The notes under the pieces: model-generated
Database searches by the model: none
Told to the model about the DNA's origin: nothing
The model's input: the letters and a program-made list of their open reading frames with translations, nothing else
Assembly: GCF_036195325.1 (NCBI RefSeq)
Contig: NZ_CP108101.1
Coordinates: 3,658,001-3,722,000 of the forward strand
Direction: 5' to 3'
DNA: 64,000 bases
DNA from: Streptomyces sp. NBC_00234
Lineage (GTDB): Bacteria; Actinomycetota; Actinomycetes; Streptomycetales; Streptomycetaceae
Shown: piece by piece, positions 1 to 10,593 of the stretch
Numbering within the stretch: position 1 is the first letter of the stretch
Layout of the letters: each line of letters opens with the position of its first letter
Made by a program: the position numbers and the translations under genes

Positions 1-398
1 ACACCGACCATCAGCCCGCCGGCGCCGAGGCCCTGGATCGCCCGGAAGCCGATGAGCTGGCCCATGTCCTGGGCCATTCCGCTCAGGACCGAGCCGATCA
101 GGAAGATCACGATGGAGGTGAGGAAGACGCCCTTGCGGCCGTACATGTCGCCGAGCTTGCCCCAGATGGGGGTGGAGGCGGCCGTGGCCAGGGTGTAGGA
201 GGTGACCACCCAGGACAGGTGCTCCATGCCGCCGAGGTCACCGACGATCGTCGGCATCGCGGTGCCGACGATCAGGTTGTCGAGCATGGCCAGCAGCATC
301 GCGATCATCAGCGCCAGAATCACCACCCGTACGCTGCGCGCCTGAGGCTCCGGTTTCCCGGACGCCGTGCCGTCCGCCGCTTTCTTCAGGTCCGCCAT
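1..398 (-). CDS. MFS drug exporter, DHA2 type (partial, N-terminal part)
   Basis: Reading leftward from the ATG at 398, the first 132 codons are in the window and the rest is beyond position 1. The product starts MADLKKAADG and then shows membrane helices with two signatures of the EmrB/QacA (DHA2, 14-helix) family. These are a first-helix segment LDNLIVGTAMPTIVGDLGG (motif D1-like) and the loop GKLGDMYGRKG (motif A). Such proteins export toxic compounds or antibiotics using the proton gradient. The gene is divergent from a TetR regulator, and a 20-bp inverted repeat lies between the two, so it is probably repressed by that regulator and induced by its substrate. The substrate cannot be deduced. 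Confidence 0.9.
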   Translation of the reverse strand, partial: MADLKKAADGTASGKPEPQARSVRVVILALMIAMLLAMLDNLIVGTAMPTIVGDLGGMEHLSWVVTSYTLATAASTPIWGKLGDMYGRKGVFLTSIVIFLIGSVLSGMAQDMGQLIGFRAIQGLGAGGLMVG

Positions 399-448
399 GG
401 TCCCCACTCCCCTGTTGCCCGTTCACTGTTCCCCGGCCCACCGAGGGA

Positions 449-518
449 CTTACTTGCCGCCCGGCTAGCTGACTACACTGGGGAAGGTAGACCCGTAACT
501 AGCCGGGCGTCAAGTAAG
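449..518. promoter_or_regulatory. Inverted-repeat operator between MFS exporter and TetR genes
   Basis: CTTACTTGCCGCCCGGCTAG at 449-468 is repeated in inverted orientation at 499-518 with 19 of 20 bases matching. The 30-bp spacer reads toward the TetR gene. Two arms in the intergenic region of a divergent TetR/exporter pair are the usual arrangement for TetR autorepression and exporter control. Binding itself is inferred. Confidence 0.75.
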
Positions 519-534
519 TTTTGGGGAGAGCACC

Positions 535-1125
535 ATGAGCATGGGCAGCACGTCGCAGCCACGGCGCGGAAACACGCGCCAGCGCATTCAGGACGTGGCC
601 CTGAGGCTCTTCGCCGAGCAGGGGTACGAGAAGACCTCGCTCCGCGAGATCGCCGAGCAGCTCGATGTCACCAAGGCGGCCCTGTACTACCACTTCAAAA
701 CCAAGGAAGACATCCTCAACAGCATCTTCGAGGACCTCAACCGGCCCGTCGAAGAGCTGATCGTCTGGGGCAAGGAGCAGCCGCGCACCCTGGAGACGAA
801 GAAGGAGATCCTGGTCCGCTACAGCGACGCGCTCGCCGGCGCCGCCCCGCTCTTCCGCTTCATGCAGGAGAACCAGGCGACCGTACGCGATCTGAGCATC
901 GGCGAGACGATCAAGGGCCGGGTCATAGCCCTGGTCGACCTGATCAAGGACCCCGAGGCGTCCCTCACCGACCAGGTGCGCTGCATCAGCGCGCTCTTCA
1001 CGATGCACGCCGGCATGTTCGCCCTGAAAGACATCGACGGCGACCCCGAGGAGAAGCGCAAGGCTGTCCTCGAAGTCGCCGTCGAACTGGTCACCCGGGC
1101 ACACGACCCGGGTCACACCGCATAG
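535..1125 (+). CDS. TetR/AcrR family transcriptional regulator
   Basis: This 196-residue protein has a TetR N-terminal DNA-binding domain at about residues 12-60 ([20 protein letters not shown], then [21 protein letters not shown], the typical recognition helix), followed by a helical ligand domain with no recognised subfamily signature. The ATG at 535 follows a GGGGAGAG ribosome site at 523-530. It is divergent from an MFS exporter, with a strong inverted repeat between them, so it is most likely a substrate-responsive repressor of that exporter and of itself. It converges on the M23 peptidase gene with only 7 bases between stops. Confidence 0.93.
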   Translation: MSMGSTSQPRRGNTRQRIQDVALRLFAEQGYEKTSLREIAEQLDVTKAALYYHFKTKEDILNSIFEDLNRPVEELIVWGKEQPRTLETKKEILVRYSDALAGAAPLFRFMQENQATVRDLSIGETIKGRVIALVDLIKDPEASLTDQVRCISALFTMHAGMFALKDIDGDPEEKRKAVLEVAVELVTRAHDPGHTA

Positions 1126-1132
1126 GGCAACG

Positions 1133-1858
1133 TCAGATGGAGACGTTGACGGAGCGCAGGAACGAGACCGGGTTCAGCGCGGAACCGTAGTTCGGGGTGG
1201 TCCGGATCTCGAAGTGAAGGTGCGGGCCGCTGGAGTTTCCGGTGTTGCCGGACAGGGCGATCTTCTGGCCGGTCTTCACGGTCTGGCCGATCTTCACGTT
1301 GATCTTCGACAGGTGCGCGTACTGCGAGTACTTGCCGTTGGAGTGCTTGATCACGATGGCGTTGCCGTACGCGGGGCCGTCGCCGCCGCCGTTCGGGCCC
1401 GCCTTGACGACGGTGCCGGCGTGCGCGGCCTCGACCTTGGTGCCGATCGGGACGGCGAAGTCCTGGCCGGAGTGCTTGTGGGCCCAGCGGGAGCCGCCGG
1501 TGCCGTAGGTGGCGCTCAGCGTGTACTTCTCGACCGGGGCTTCCCAGGAGGAAGCCTTCTTCTTCGCGGCGGCGGCCTTCTTCTTCGCCGCCTGCTTCGC
1601 CTTCGCCGACTTCTCGGCCGCCGCCTGCTTCGCGGACGTGGCCGCCTTGCTCTGCGACTGCGCCTGCTTGGCGACGGACTGGGCGGTAACGGTGCCCGCG
1701 AGAGCCGCGGTACCGGTGGTGCTCGCCGTACCGGAGGCCGCGAACGCCGCGCCCGCACCGAGCACCATCGATGCACCCACGGAAGCGGCGACCACGGTGC
1801 CACGGACTCGGGACAGGGACGGGCGGGCGGACTGCTGGAACGTAACGCGCTTCGACAT
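1133..1858 (-). CDS. Secreted M23 family metallopeptidase (cell-wall hydrolase)
   Basis: The 241-residue product has a signal peptide at about 1-41 (VVAASVGASMVLGAGAAFAA), an Ala/Lys/Gln-rich helical or coiled-coil stretch at about 60-105, and a C-terminal M23 (LytM-type) domain. The zinc ligands are visible as HKHSGQDFAV (H and D) and HLHFEIR (HxH). Enzymes of this family cut peptide cross-links in peptidoglycan. The ATG at 1858 is preceded by GGAGG at good spacing. The Lys/Ala-rich stretch probably positions the enzyme on the wall. It stands alone with a 450-base upstream region shared with the divergent Trypco2/NACHT genes. Confidence 0.9.
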   Translation of the reverse strand: MSKRVTFQQSARPSLSRVRGTVVAASVGASMVLGAGAAFAASGTASTTGTAALAGTVTAQSVAKQAQSQSKAATSAKQAAAEKSAKAKQAAKKKAAAAKKKASSWEAPVEKYTLSATYGTGGSRWAHKHSGQDFAVPIGTKVEAAHAGTVVKAGPNGGGDGPAYGNAIVIKHSNGKYSQYAHLSKINVKIGQTVKTGQKIALSGNTGNSSGPHLHFEIRTTPNYGSALNPVSFLRSVNVSI

Positions 1859-2312
1859 ACGGGGAAGTCCTCCGGTGGTGAGTGAACCCGGCGCTCTGCC
1901 GGACGTGCTCCACCTTGGTAACCCGGGTCCCGGCCAATGCTCAAACCCCCCATCTACGAAGAAAAGCCGTAGAAGGAGCCGCAGGAATTCGCTGCCGACG
2001 GTCCCGGCGACAGGGCCTCCGAACCGCTGGAATTCAATGTTCCGGATCGCGTTTAGGCCCAGTTCGAAACGGTCCTAAACGGACACAGGGCGGCCTTCCG
2101 GGCACATCATCCCGTTTCACCGAATGGCCCCACCCCTACCGGGCCGAAGGTCCCTCCGGCGATCATGGCCACTACTCCTAACCCGGCTAGTAGGCCCCAG
2201 AAGGGCTGTGCGCCTTGTCACCGCCGGTGGGACCAAAGACCTTCCGATTCGGGACCTTCGGCCTGCAACCTGACTACGCTGACGGGGAACGGCGAGCTCC
2301 TGGGGGGACACG
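1859..2312. promoter_or_regulatory. Intergenic region between divergent M23 peptidase and Trypco2 genes
   Basis: This 454-base stretch has no credible gene. It must hold the promoters of the leftward peptidase and the rightward Trypco2 gene. It contains one strong dyad at 2051-2080. GGGGGGAC, just before 2313, is the ribosome site of the Trypco2 gene. Long leaders before Streptomyces wall hydrolases are sometimes c-di-AMP riboswitches, but I could not match that motif here. Confidence 0.5.
2051..2080. repeat. 30-bp dyad GTTTAGG-N16-CCTAAAC
   Basis: GTTTAGG at 2051-2057 and CCTAAAC at 2074-2080 are perfect inverted arms around a centre containing TTCGAA. It lies about 190 bases upstream of the M23 gene start and 230 bases upstream of the Trypco2 start. 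It is A/T-richer than its surroundings, as operators often are. Which gene it serves is unknown. Confidence 0.55.
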
Positions 2313-2690
2313 ATGGCCGGCGACGACACCGACGACACCCGCGGCCCGGACGGCATCGAGCTCGCCGACGCCGTCGAGTCCATCCGCAACCAGCTCATCG
2401 ACGCGGCCACCCGCGCCACCGGCCGCCCCGTCTCCTTCGAGGTCGGTGACATCCACATGGAGTTCACGCTGGAGCTGCGCAAGGAGGCCAAGGGCGGCAC
2501 GAAGGTCAAGGCATGGGTGGTGGAGGCGGGCGCCGACGCCTCGCGGGCGACGGCGCACACGCACAAGGTCGCGTTCACGCTCACCCCCCGCAACGCCGTG
2601 ACCGGAGCGGCCTGGGAGATCGGGCACGAGGACGGCGGCAGCACGGAGCACTTCGGGCGGGGCCGCGGCCGCGGACCGGGCCGGCCGTGA
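2313..2690 (+). CDS. Trypco2-like (trypsin-co-occurring) small protein
   Basis: This 125-residue protein has the pattern of the trypsin-co-occurring domain 2: an acidic N-terminus, then ELADAVESIRNQLIDAATRA, then the beta-rich VSFEVGDIHMEFTLELRKEA and a second strand group ending HKVAFTLTPRN, and finally a Gly/Arg-rich tail. These domains occur next to trypsin-like proteases in actinobacterial conflict systems and are thought to be regulators or sensors; their biochemistry is unknown. The ATG is preceded by a GGGGGG site. The stop overlaps the next start by 4 bases (GTGA at 2687-2690), so it is translationally coupled to the trypsin-NACHT protein. Confidence 0.8.
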   Translation: MAGDDTDDTRGPDGIELADAVESIRNQLIDAATRATGRPVSFEVGDIHMEFTLELRKEAKGGTKVKAWVVEAGADASRATAHTHKVAFTLTPRNAVTGAAWEIGHEDGGSTEHFGRGRGRGPGRP

Positions 2691-5600
2691 GAGACGTACG
2701 GCCCGGGGACCGCACGGTCGTCGTGCTCGGCGCAGGCTCCGTACAGGGCAGCGGTGTGCTGCTCACCGACCGGCTGGTGCTGACCTGCGCCCATGTGGTC
2801 AAGGGCGGCAGCCGCGGTCGTGTGGCGCACCCCGGCCTGGCGGAGCACCGGGACGCCGCGGTCAGCTGGATCGACCACGACCTGGACGCCGCCCTCCTCC
2901 TCACCGCGGAGCCGGTGCTGCCCGTCCCGCCGGTACGGCTGGGCGCCCTCGACAGCGGCCAGGCGCTCCGGGACTGCGAGATCACCGGCTTCCCGGACAT
3001 CCAGCGGTACGGCTCCGGAGGGCATCTGGAGGCCGACCAGTACACGGCCACGGTCCTGCCCATGGCGGGCCGGGTGCGCAGCCTGATGGTCTGCGAACTC
3101 GACGGCCCGCCCCCCGCCACCGACGGCCACGGCGCCCCCGCGCTCCGGGGCCTGTCCGGCGGCCCCGTCTTCGCGGGGAGCGTCCTGCTCGGCATCGCCC
3201 GCCAGATCCCCCGGCAGCGCGGCGGCGGACGGGTGGAGTGCGTCGCGCTCCCCCTGCTCGCCGCCGCCCGCCCGGTGCAGCTCCTGTACGAGCAGGCCAC
3301 CGGCAGGCCGCTGAGGTACGAGAAGGTCCACGGCCACCACCCGAGGGACCAGCAGTACGAGGCGGACTACGCGGCCTCGGTCGGCGCCGCCTACCGGCGC
3401 ACGAAGGTCTTCGGCCTCGACGAGCTGAACAGGAACGAGACCGAGTGGGACCTGGACACCGCGTACCTGAGCCTGGAGGCCCAGCCTCCCGACGACGGCG
3501 CGGAGCACCGGCCACCTCCGGTGCCGCAGCGCATCGACGCCCTGCTCTCCGACCGCCCCCGGGTCCTGCTGCGGGGCAACGCGGGCGCCGGAAAGACCAC
3601 CCTGATCTGGTGGCTGGCTGCGCACGCCGCGGCCCGCACCCTCCCCGACCGCTTGGACGCCCTCAACGGCCTGGTGCCGTTCGTCGTCCCGCTGCGCACC
3701 CTGCGCGCCCGGGGCGGCACCTTCCCCGGGCCCGCCGGGCTGCCCGCAGCGGCCCGGCTGGTCGTCGACGAGCCCCCGGAGGGCTGGGCGGGCCGGGTCC
3801 TGGAATCCGGCCGGGCACTGCTGCTGGTCGACGGCCTGGACGAGGTCCCGCGGGAGGACCGCGACGAGGCGCACGACTGGCTGTCCCGGCTGCTGGAGCG
3901 CTACCCGGGCACCCGGTGCGTGGCGACCGTACGCCCCCTGGCCGTCGAACCGGACTGGCTGCGGTCGCAGGACTTCGAGGAGTTACGGCTCCTCCCGATG
4001 CGGAATGAGGACATCCGGTCCTTTGTGGGTGCGTGGCACAGAGCCGCACGGCTGGACAGTGACGACCACGAGCACCTGGGCGAGCTGGAACAGGACCTCA
4101 CGCACCGTTTCACCCAGAACACCGCCCTGCTCGACCTCGCCCGCACCCCCCTGCTCTGCGCGGTGATCTGCGCCCTGCACCGCCGGCGCCAGGGATTCCT
4201 GCCGGAAACCCGCTGGAAGCTGTACCGCTCCGCCCTCGACATGCTGCTGGGCAACCGCGACAAACGCCGCAGGATCGACGCCCCCGAGGGCATCACGATG
4301 GACGTCGAGGAACAGACCCAGCTGCTCCAGCGCATCGCGGTCTGGCTGGTCCGCGAGGGCCAGTCGGAATTCTCCCGCGCCCAGGCCCTGCGGCAGCTGG
4401 ACCGTGCCCTGTCCGGCATGGAACGGGTACGCGTCCAGGGCACCGCCGAGGAGATCCTGACGCACCTCCTGAACCGCAGCGGCCTCCTCCAGGAACGCGC
4501 CGACGACACCTACCAGTTCGCCCACCGCACCTTCCAGGACTTCCTCGCCGCGAAGGAGTTGATCGAGGACGACCATCTGAACGAGCTGCTGCGGCACGCC
4601 GCGGAGGAGCAGTGGCAGGACGTGATCCTGCTGGCGGCCGGGCACTGCGGGCGGCGCGAACTCCCTTTCCTGGTCAACGGCTTGCTCGACGCCGGGCTGG
4701 CCGTGCCCGAGGGCTCCCTCGCGCGTACGGAACTCCATGTCCTGGCGGCCCTCTGCGAACAGCACGCGGCCTGGCTCGACGGAGCCGTCCGGGAGCGGGT
4801 CCGCCGGCACACCGCGGACCTCTTCCCGCCCCGCACCTTCGAGGACGTGGCGGTCCTGGCCCGGCTCGAAACCGCGGCTCTGGGCCTCCTGCCCGCACCC
4901 GCCGACCTCCCGGAGGACTCGGACACCCCCTTCGACGTCGCCCGGCTGATCAGCGCGATCGGCGGCGCCGAAGCCGTCCCGTACGCGCGGAAGTGGGCCG
5001 AGACGCACCCCTCCACCAACCCCGTCTTCGCACGCACCTGGTCCTGCTACCCCACGGAGCTGTACGCGAGAGAGGTCCTGGACCGGATCGATCCGCGCTA
5101 CCCCGCGGTCACGGTCTCCACGGCCGACCACCTGGCCGCACTGCACCACGCGCCCAGCCTGGCCTTCGTCGAGCTGCTCGGCCCCTTCACGGATGCCGAC
5201 CTCCAGGCGTCCCTGCGGGGGGTCAGCCCGGTACATCTGCTCATCACGTCCAACCCCGAGCTGACCGATCTGGCCTTCCTCGGCATCTGCGGGAAACGGC
5301 TCACCGACCTCACGGTCAAGGGCTGCCCCCGGATCGCCTCCCTGGCGTCCCTGGCCGGGCTTGCAGCGCTCCGCCGCCTGACTCTGGACACCCGGTTCCT
5401 CCCCGGCCGGGCACTGGAGGCACTGAGCTCGCTCACCGAACTGCGCTCGCTGACCCTGTCGCCCACGTCGGCGGACCGTCTCGGCGACCTCCCCGCGCAT
5501 CCGCGGGTACCCGCGCTGCGGATCTGGCCCGACCGGCCCTTCGCCATGGAGGGCCTCGAAGCCTGGACGGGCCTGACCTCGCTCGGGCTCCACACCGGTT

Positions 5601-5926
5601 TCCCTTCCACCGGCCTCTCCGCCGCCCTGCGAGCCAGTCCCGGCATCACCGACCTCGACCTCTCCACGCCCGCCTTGAATCAGCTCCTCATGGGCGAGGC
5701 CCTCCCCCACATCACCGGCCTGGGCTTCCATTCCCTGCACAGCAGCGAAGTCGAGGCGATCGTCAGGACGTTTCCGGCCCTGTCCTCCCTGCGGGTACGA
5801 CTCGGTGCGAGAAGGCCGGAGCCCCTCGATCTGAGCCCGCTCCGGGCCCTGCCCGGCTGCCGGGTGACCGTCGACGACGCGTACTCGGAGATCGTCGGCA
5901 CCGAAGGCATCGACCTCACGCTCTGA
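2687..5926 (+). CDS. Trypsin-NACHT-LRR protein (NLR-like conflict NTPase)
   Basis: The product is 1079 residues from the GTG at 2687. That start is chosen because it overlaps the upstream stop as GTGA; the open frame runs further upstream but inside Trypco2. Residues 1-200 are a trypsin-like protease with a visible triad: His36 in TCAHVV, Asp67 in DLDAALL, Ser157 in GLSGGPVF. Residues about 280-640 are a NACHT/STAND NTPase with Walker A GNAGAGKTT (297-305) and Walker B LLLVDGLDEV (378-387). A helical region follows, then leucine-rich repeats at about 845-1075. There is no signal peptide, so it is probably cytosolic. The layout (effector, switch, sensor) is that of NLR-like immune proteins. 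Codon 433 (3983-3985) is TTA, which in Streptomyces needs the bldA tRNA. Confidence 0.88.
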   Translation: MRDVRPGDRTVVVLGAGSVQGSGVLLTDRLVLTCAHVVKGGSRGRVAHPGLAEHRDAAVSWIDHDLDAALLLTAEPVLPVPPVRLGALDSGQALRDCEITGFPDIQRYGSGGHLEADQYTATVLPMAGRVRSLMVCELDGPPPATDGHGAPALRGLSGGPVFAGSVLLGIARQIPRQRGGGRVECVALPLLAAARPVQLLYEQATGRPLRYEKVHGHHPRDQQYEADYAASVGAAYRRTKVFGLDELNRNETEWDLDTAYLSLEAQPPDDGAEHRPPPVPQRIDALLSDRPRVLLRGNAGAGKTTLIWWLAAHAAARTLPDRLDALNGLVPFVVPLRTLRARGGTFPGPAGLPAAARLVVDEPPEGWAGRVLESGRALLLVDGLDEVPREDRDEAHDWLSRLLERYPGTRCVATVRPLAVEPDWLRSQDFEELRLLPMRNEDIRSFVGAWHRAARLDSDDHEHLGELEQDLTHRFTQNTALLDLARTPLLCAVICALHRRRQGFLPETRWKLYRSALDMLLGNRDKRRRIDAPEGITMDVEEQTQLLQRIAVWLVREGQSEFSRAQALRQLDRALSGMERVRVQGTAEEILTHLLNRSGLLQERADDTYQFAHRTFQDFLAAKELIEDDHLNELLRHAAEEQWQDVILLAAGHCGRRELPFLVNGLLDAGLAVPEGSLARTELHVLAALCEQHAAWLDGAVRERVRRHTADLFPPRTFEDVAVLARLETAALGLLPAPADLPEDSDTPFDVARLISAIGGAEAVPYARKWAETHPSTNPVFARTWSCYPTELYAREVLDRIDPRYPAVTVSTADHLAALHHAPSLAFVELLGPFTDADLQASLRGVSPVHLLITSNPELTDLAFLGICGKRLTDLTVKGCPRIASLASLAGLAALRRLTLDTRFLPGRALEALSSLTELRSLTLSPTSADRLGDLPAHPRVPALRIWPDRPFAMEGLEAWTGLTSLGLHTGFPSTGLSAALRASPGITDLDLSTPALNQLLMGEALPHITGLGFHSLHSSEVEAIVRTFPALSSLRVRLGARRPEPLDLSPLRALPGCRVTVDDAYSEIVGTEGIDLTL

Positions 5927-5947
5927 GCCCCGGGCCGCCCACGGAAA

Positions 5948-5990
5948 AAGGGGCTGCCCCGGAACCGTGAACGGTCCGGGGCAGCCCCTT
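5948..5990. terminator. Bidirectional terminator between NACHT gene and clpC
   Basis: A perfect 16-bp stem, AAGGGGCTGCCCCGGA at 5948-5963 with its complement at 5975-5990, flanks an 11-base loop. It lies between the convergent trypsin-NACHT and clpC genes and has A or T runs on each side. Confidence 0.88.
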
Positions 5991-6010
5991 CGTACCTGCT
6001 GACTACGACG

Positions 6011-8542
<2,532 letters not shown>

Positions 8543-8742
8543 CGTTAATCGCTCCTCAGAGCGGTCAGGCAGTAAGGGGTCGGTCCCCTCCCTGTCCTTC
8601 CGCAGCTTAGTCCCGCAAGCGGGGACCGCTCATTCCAACTGCCGACACCCGTTCTTGGCCTCCTGCCCCGAACGCCGACAACTGCTCCAACCCGATGGTG
8701 CGAGACGATGTTCCCGCAGGCCAGGCAGATACCCCTTTCGCC

Positions 8743-8760
8743 AGTACGCCGATGGCGAAC
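8743..8760. promoter_or_regulatory. ClgR-type box upstream of clpC
   Basis: AGTACGCCGATGGCGAAC fits every position of the published ClgR consensus WNNWCGCYNANRGCGWWS as I remember it. It lies in the 429-base gap (8543-8971) between the divergent clpC and the 8972 gene, about 200 bases before the clpC start. ClgR is the known activator of clp genes in actinobacteria. No other clear element was seen in this gap. Confidence 0.6.
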
Positions 8761-8971
8761 GTGAGACGTATCGACCTGCGTGTCGCCCCTTCCCACTAGG
8801 GATGTCTTACCCGCAACTACTGACAGTCCATGCGGCGCGCGCCGGTTCCCTCAGCTACGGGCGAACATCTTTCCGCTCCCGGATGCGTCCGTACGCCCCC
8901 GAAGGGGCCACTCCGGGCAATCGGTCGAGGACTCTGCGTAACCCCGGAGGTGGTTCGACGGTTCATCGGGC

Positions 8972-9556
8972 ATGGCCCTCACCGTCCCGCCTCCCCGCTC
9001 GTCGCCCGACGCCGACGACTGGGCGCGCTGGTACGGGCGCGAGCTGGGCTGGGCCACGGCCGAGGGCCCACCGGTGCGGCTGCTCACCGGGCTGCGCTTC
9101 GACGTGCTGGAGCTGCCTGCCGACGCCGGTCACGCCGCGCTGCGAAGGCTGGGGCGTACGGGTCCTGTGGCAGTCGACGGGCAGCGGATGCGGCTGCTGG
9201 TGGCCGCGGGAAGCTCCGATGAACTGCCGGGACTGCTCGACTGGCTGGAGTGGGGCGGAATCGCCCTGGATCTGACCGCCGTAGGCGCCGGCGGACGGAT
9301 CACCGCCCCGGCACCGCCCGGCTGGACGTCGGGCTCGCCGGGGGCCGCGCTCTGGCTGCGGCCCCCCGAGCCGAGGCATGAGGTCGAGCCTATGCTCCCG
9401 GCCCTCGTCGGACTCGGGAACAGGGGTGGGGATGTTCCCGATCTCGCACGGCTGGTGGATGTCGCCGCGACGGAATGCCACCGGGCGCGACTGACGCGTG
9501 CCCGGACCGGGCTGCTGACCGATAGGCCGGCAGCTCAGCCGTTGGCCTTCTCGTAA
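8972..9556 (+). CDS. Conserved hypothetical protein (SCO3374-like)
   Basis: This 194-residue protein is always found, as far as I recall, between clpC and lsr2 in Streptomyces. The N-terminal part (WARWYGRELGWATAEGPPVR) and the Gly/Leu-rich middle resemble the truncated fold of bifunctional primase/polymerase N-terminal domains, but no catalytic acidic triad is visible, so no activity should be assumed. There is no signal peptide or membrane segment. The ATG at 8972 lacks a close ribosome site (GGAGG ends about 20 bases upstream), so the true start may be nearby upstream. Its end overlaps the convergent lsr2 end by 22 bases. Confidence 0.7.
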   Translation: MALTVPPPRSSPDADDWARWYGRELGWATAEGPPVRLLTGLRFDVLELPADAGHAALRRLGRTGPVAVDGQRMRLLVAAGSSDELPGLLDWLEWGGIALDLTAVGAGGRITAPAPPGWTSGSPGAALWLRPPEPRHEVEPMLPALVGLGNRGGDVPDLARLVDVAATECHRARLTRARTGLLTDRPAAQPLAFS

Positions 9557-9870
9557 GCCTCACGGATCTCCGCGGGAACACGACCACGGTCATTGACATT
9601 GTGACCGTTCTCGCGAGCCCACTTACGGATCTCGGCAGTGTCCTTGTTGCCACCGACAACGGTGCGGCCCTTGCCACGACCGGTCGCCGCGCGGCCACCG
9701 GTACGACGGCCACCCTTGGTGTACGGCTCAAGAAGACCACGGAGCTTGTCCGCGTTGGTCGTGGTGAGGTCGATCTCGTACGTCTTGCCGTCAAGAGCGA
9801 ACGTCACTGTCTCGTCCGCCTCGCCACCGTCGAGGTCATCGACAAGAAGGACCTGAACCTTCTGTGCCAC
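9535..9870 (-). CDS. lsr2: Lsr2 nucleoid-associated xenogeneic silencer
   Basis: The product is 111 residues from the GTG at 9870, which gives the family's usual N-terminus (MAQKVQVLLVDDLDGG) and follows AAAGGAAA at good spacing; an ATG 15 bases upstream is less likely. The N-terminal dimerisation domain covers about 1-55. A basic Gly/Arg linker (GGRRTGGRAATGRGKGR) follows. The C-terminal DNA-binding domain has the motif IRKWARENGHNVNDRGRVP, whose RGR loop inserts into the minor groove of A/T-rich DNA. Lsr2 silences A/T-rich and horizontally acquired genes, including many antibiotic clusters. Confidence 0.97.
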   Translation of the reverse strand: MAQKVQVLLVDDLDGGEADETVTFALDGKTYEIDLTTTNADKLRGLLEPYTKGGRRTGGRAATGRGKGRTVVGGNKDTAEIRKWARENGHNVNDRGRVPAEIREAYEKANG

Positions 9871-10014
9871 TGGATTTCCTTTCATCGAAAATGTAGTACG
9901 CGGAAAGGAAACCGCTTTTCCCCGGAAAACACAAACCCCTGGGAGAGGTTCAGGAGTGCAAGAACGCGGGAAACATGCGCGATTCGGACATAGGGCTCCG
10001 GCGGCTTCTGCCGA

Positions 10015-10584
10015 TCACAGGTGCAGAAGCATCCGGCTGTTGCCCAAGGTGTTCGGCTTCACTCGTTCGAGACCGAGGAACTCCGCGACACCCTCGTCAT
10101 AGGAACGCAGCAGCTCACTGTAGACATCGGTGTCGACCGGTGTCTCTCCGATCTCGACGAAGCCGTGCTTCGCGAAGAAGTCCACTTCGAAGGTGAGACA
10201 GAAAACCCGTCGTACCCCCAGCCAGCGCGCGGTCTGCAAGAGCTTGTCCAGTACTCGGTGCCCCACTCCCGCGCCCTTGATGCTGTGATCGACGGCAAGA
10301 GTGCGCACTTCGGCGAGGTCTTCCCACATCACATGGAGTGCGCCGCAGCCGATGACGCGGGCGTCCTCGTCGCGTTCCGCGACCCAGAACTCCTGGATGT
10401 CCTCGTAAAGCGTCACCGTTGCTTTGTCGAGCAGGATGCCCTCGGAGACGTACCCGTCAAGGAGGGCGCGGACCGATGTCACATCGGTGGTCCTGGCGCG
10501 GCGGACGGTGATGGCGGGGCTATTTACCGACGGGTCGGTATGAAACTCGGTATCCGGCTGGGTTTGCGGCAGCTCTGAGGACAT
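10015..10584 (-). CDS. Amino-acid N-acetyltransferase (GNAT, ArgA-like)
   Basis: This 189-residue GNAT protein has a 25-residue flexible N-terminus, then ITVRRARTTDVTSVRALLDG and the acetyl-CoA binding region VRTLAVDHSIKGAGVGHRVL (the V-x5-GxGxG/A pattern). The C-terminal part FFAKHGFVEIG is typical of the short, kinase-less N-acetylglutamate synthases of actinobacteria (the Rv2747 type), which start arginine synthesis from glutamate. The assignment to ArgA activity follows from family resemblance. The gene lies 144 bases upstream of lsr2 on the same strand and 9 bases downstream of the BlaI-type regulator. Confidence 0.85.
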   Translation of the reverse strand: MSSELPQTQPDTEFHTDPSVNSPAITVRRARTTDVTSVRALLDGYVSEGILLDKATVTLYEDIQEFWVAERDEDARVIGCGALHVMWEDLAEVRTLAVDHSIKGAGVGHRVLDKLLQTARWLGVRRVFCLTFEVDFFAKHGFVEIGETPVDTDVYSELLRSYDEGVAEFLGLERVKPNTLGNSRMLLHL

Positions 10585-10593
10585 GCCCAGACG

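Noticed and set aside
1859..2110. Possible c-di-AMP (ydaO-type) riboswitch upstream of the M23 peptidase
   Set aside because: Streptomyces wall-hydrolase genes can carry it, but I could not place the conserved core in this leader. An Infernal search with the Rfam ydaO model would decide.
2117..3874. Long open frame on the minus strand opposite the trypsin-NACHT gene
   Set aside because: It is antisense to a gene with clear domains and has Arg/Pro/Gly-rich composition typical of shadow frames in high-GC DNA.
10015..10584. Plus-strand 185-codon frame opposite the acetyltransferase
   Set aside because: It is antisense to a GNAT protein with conserved CoA motif.
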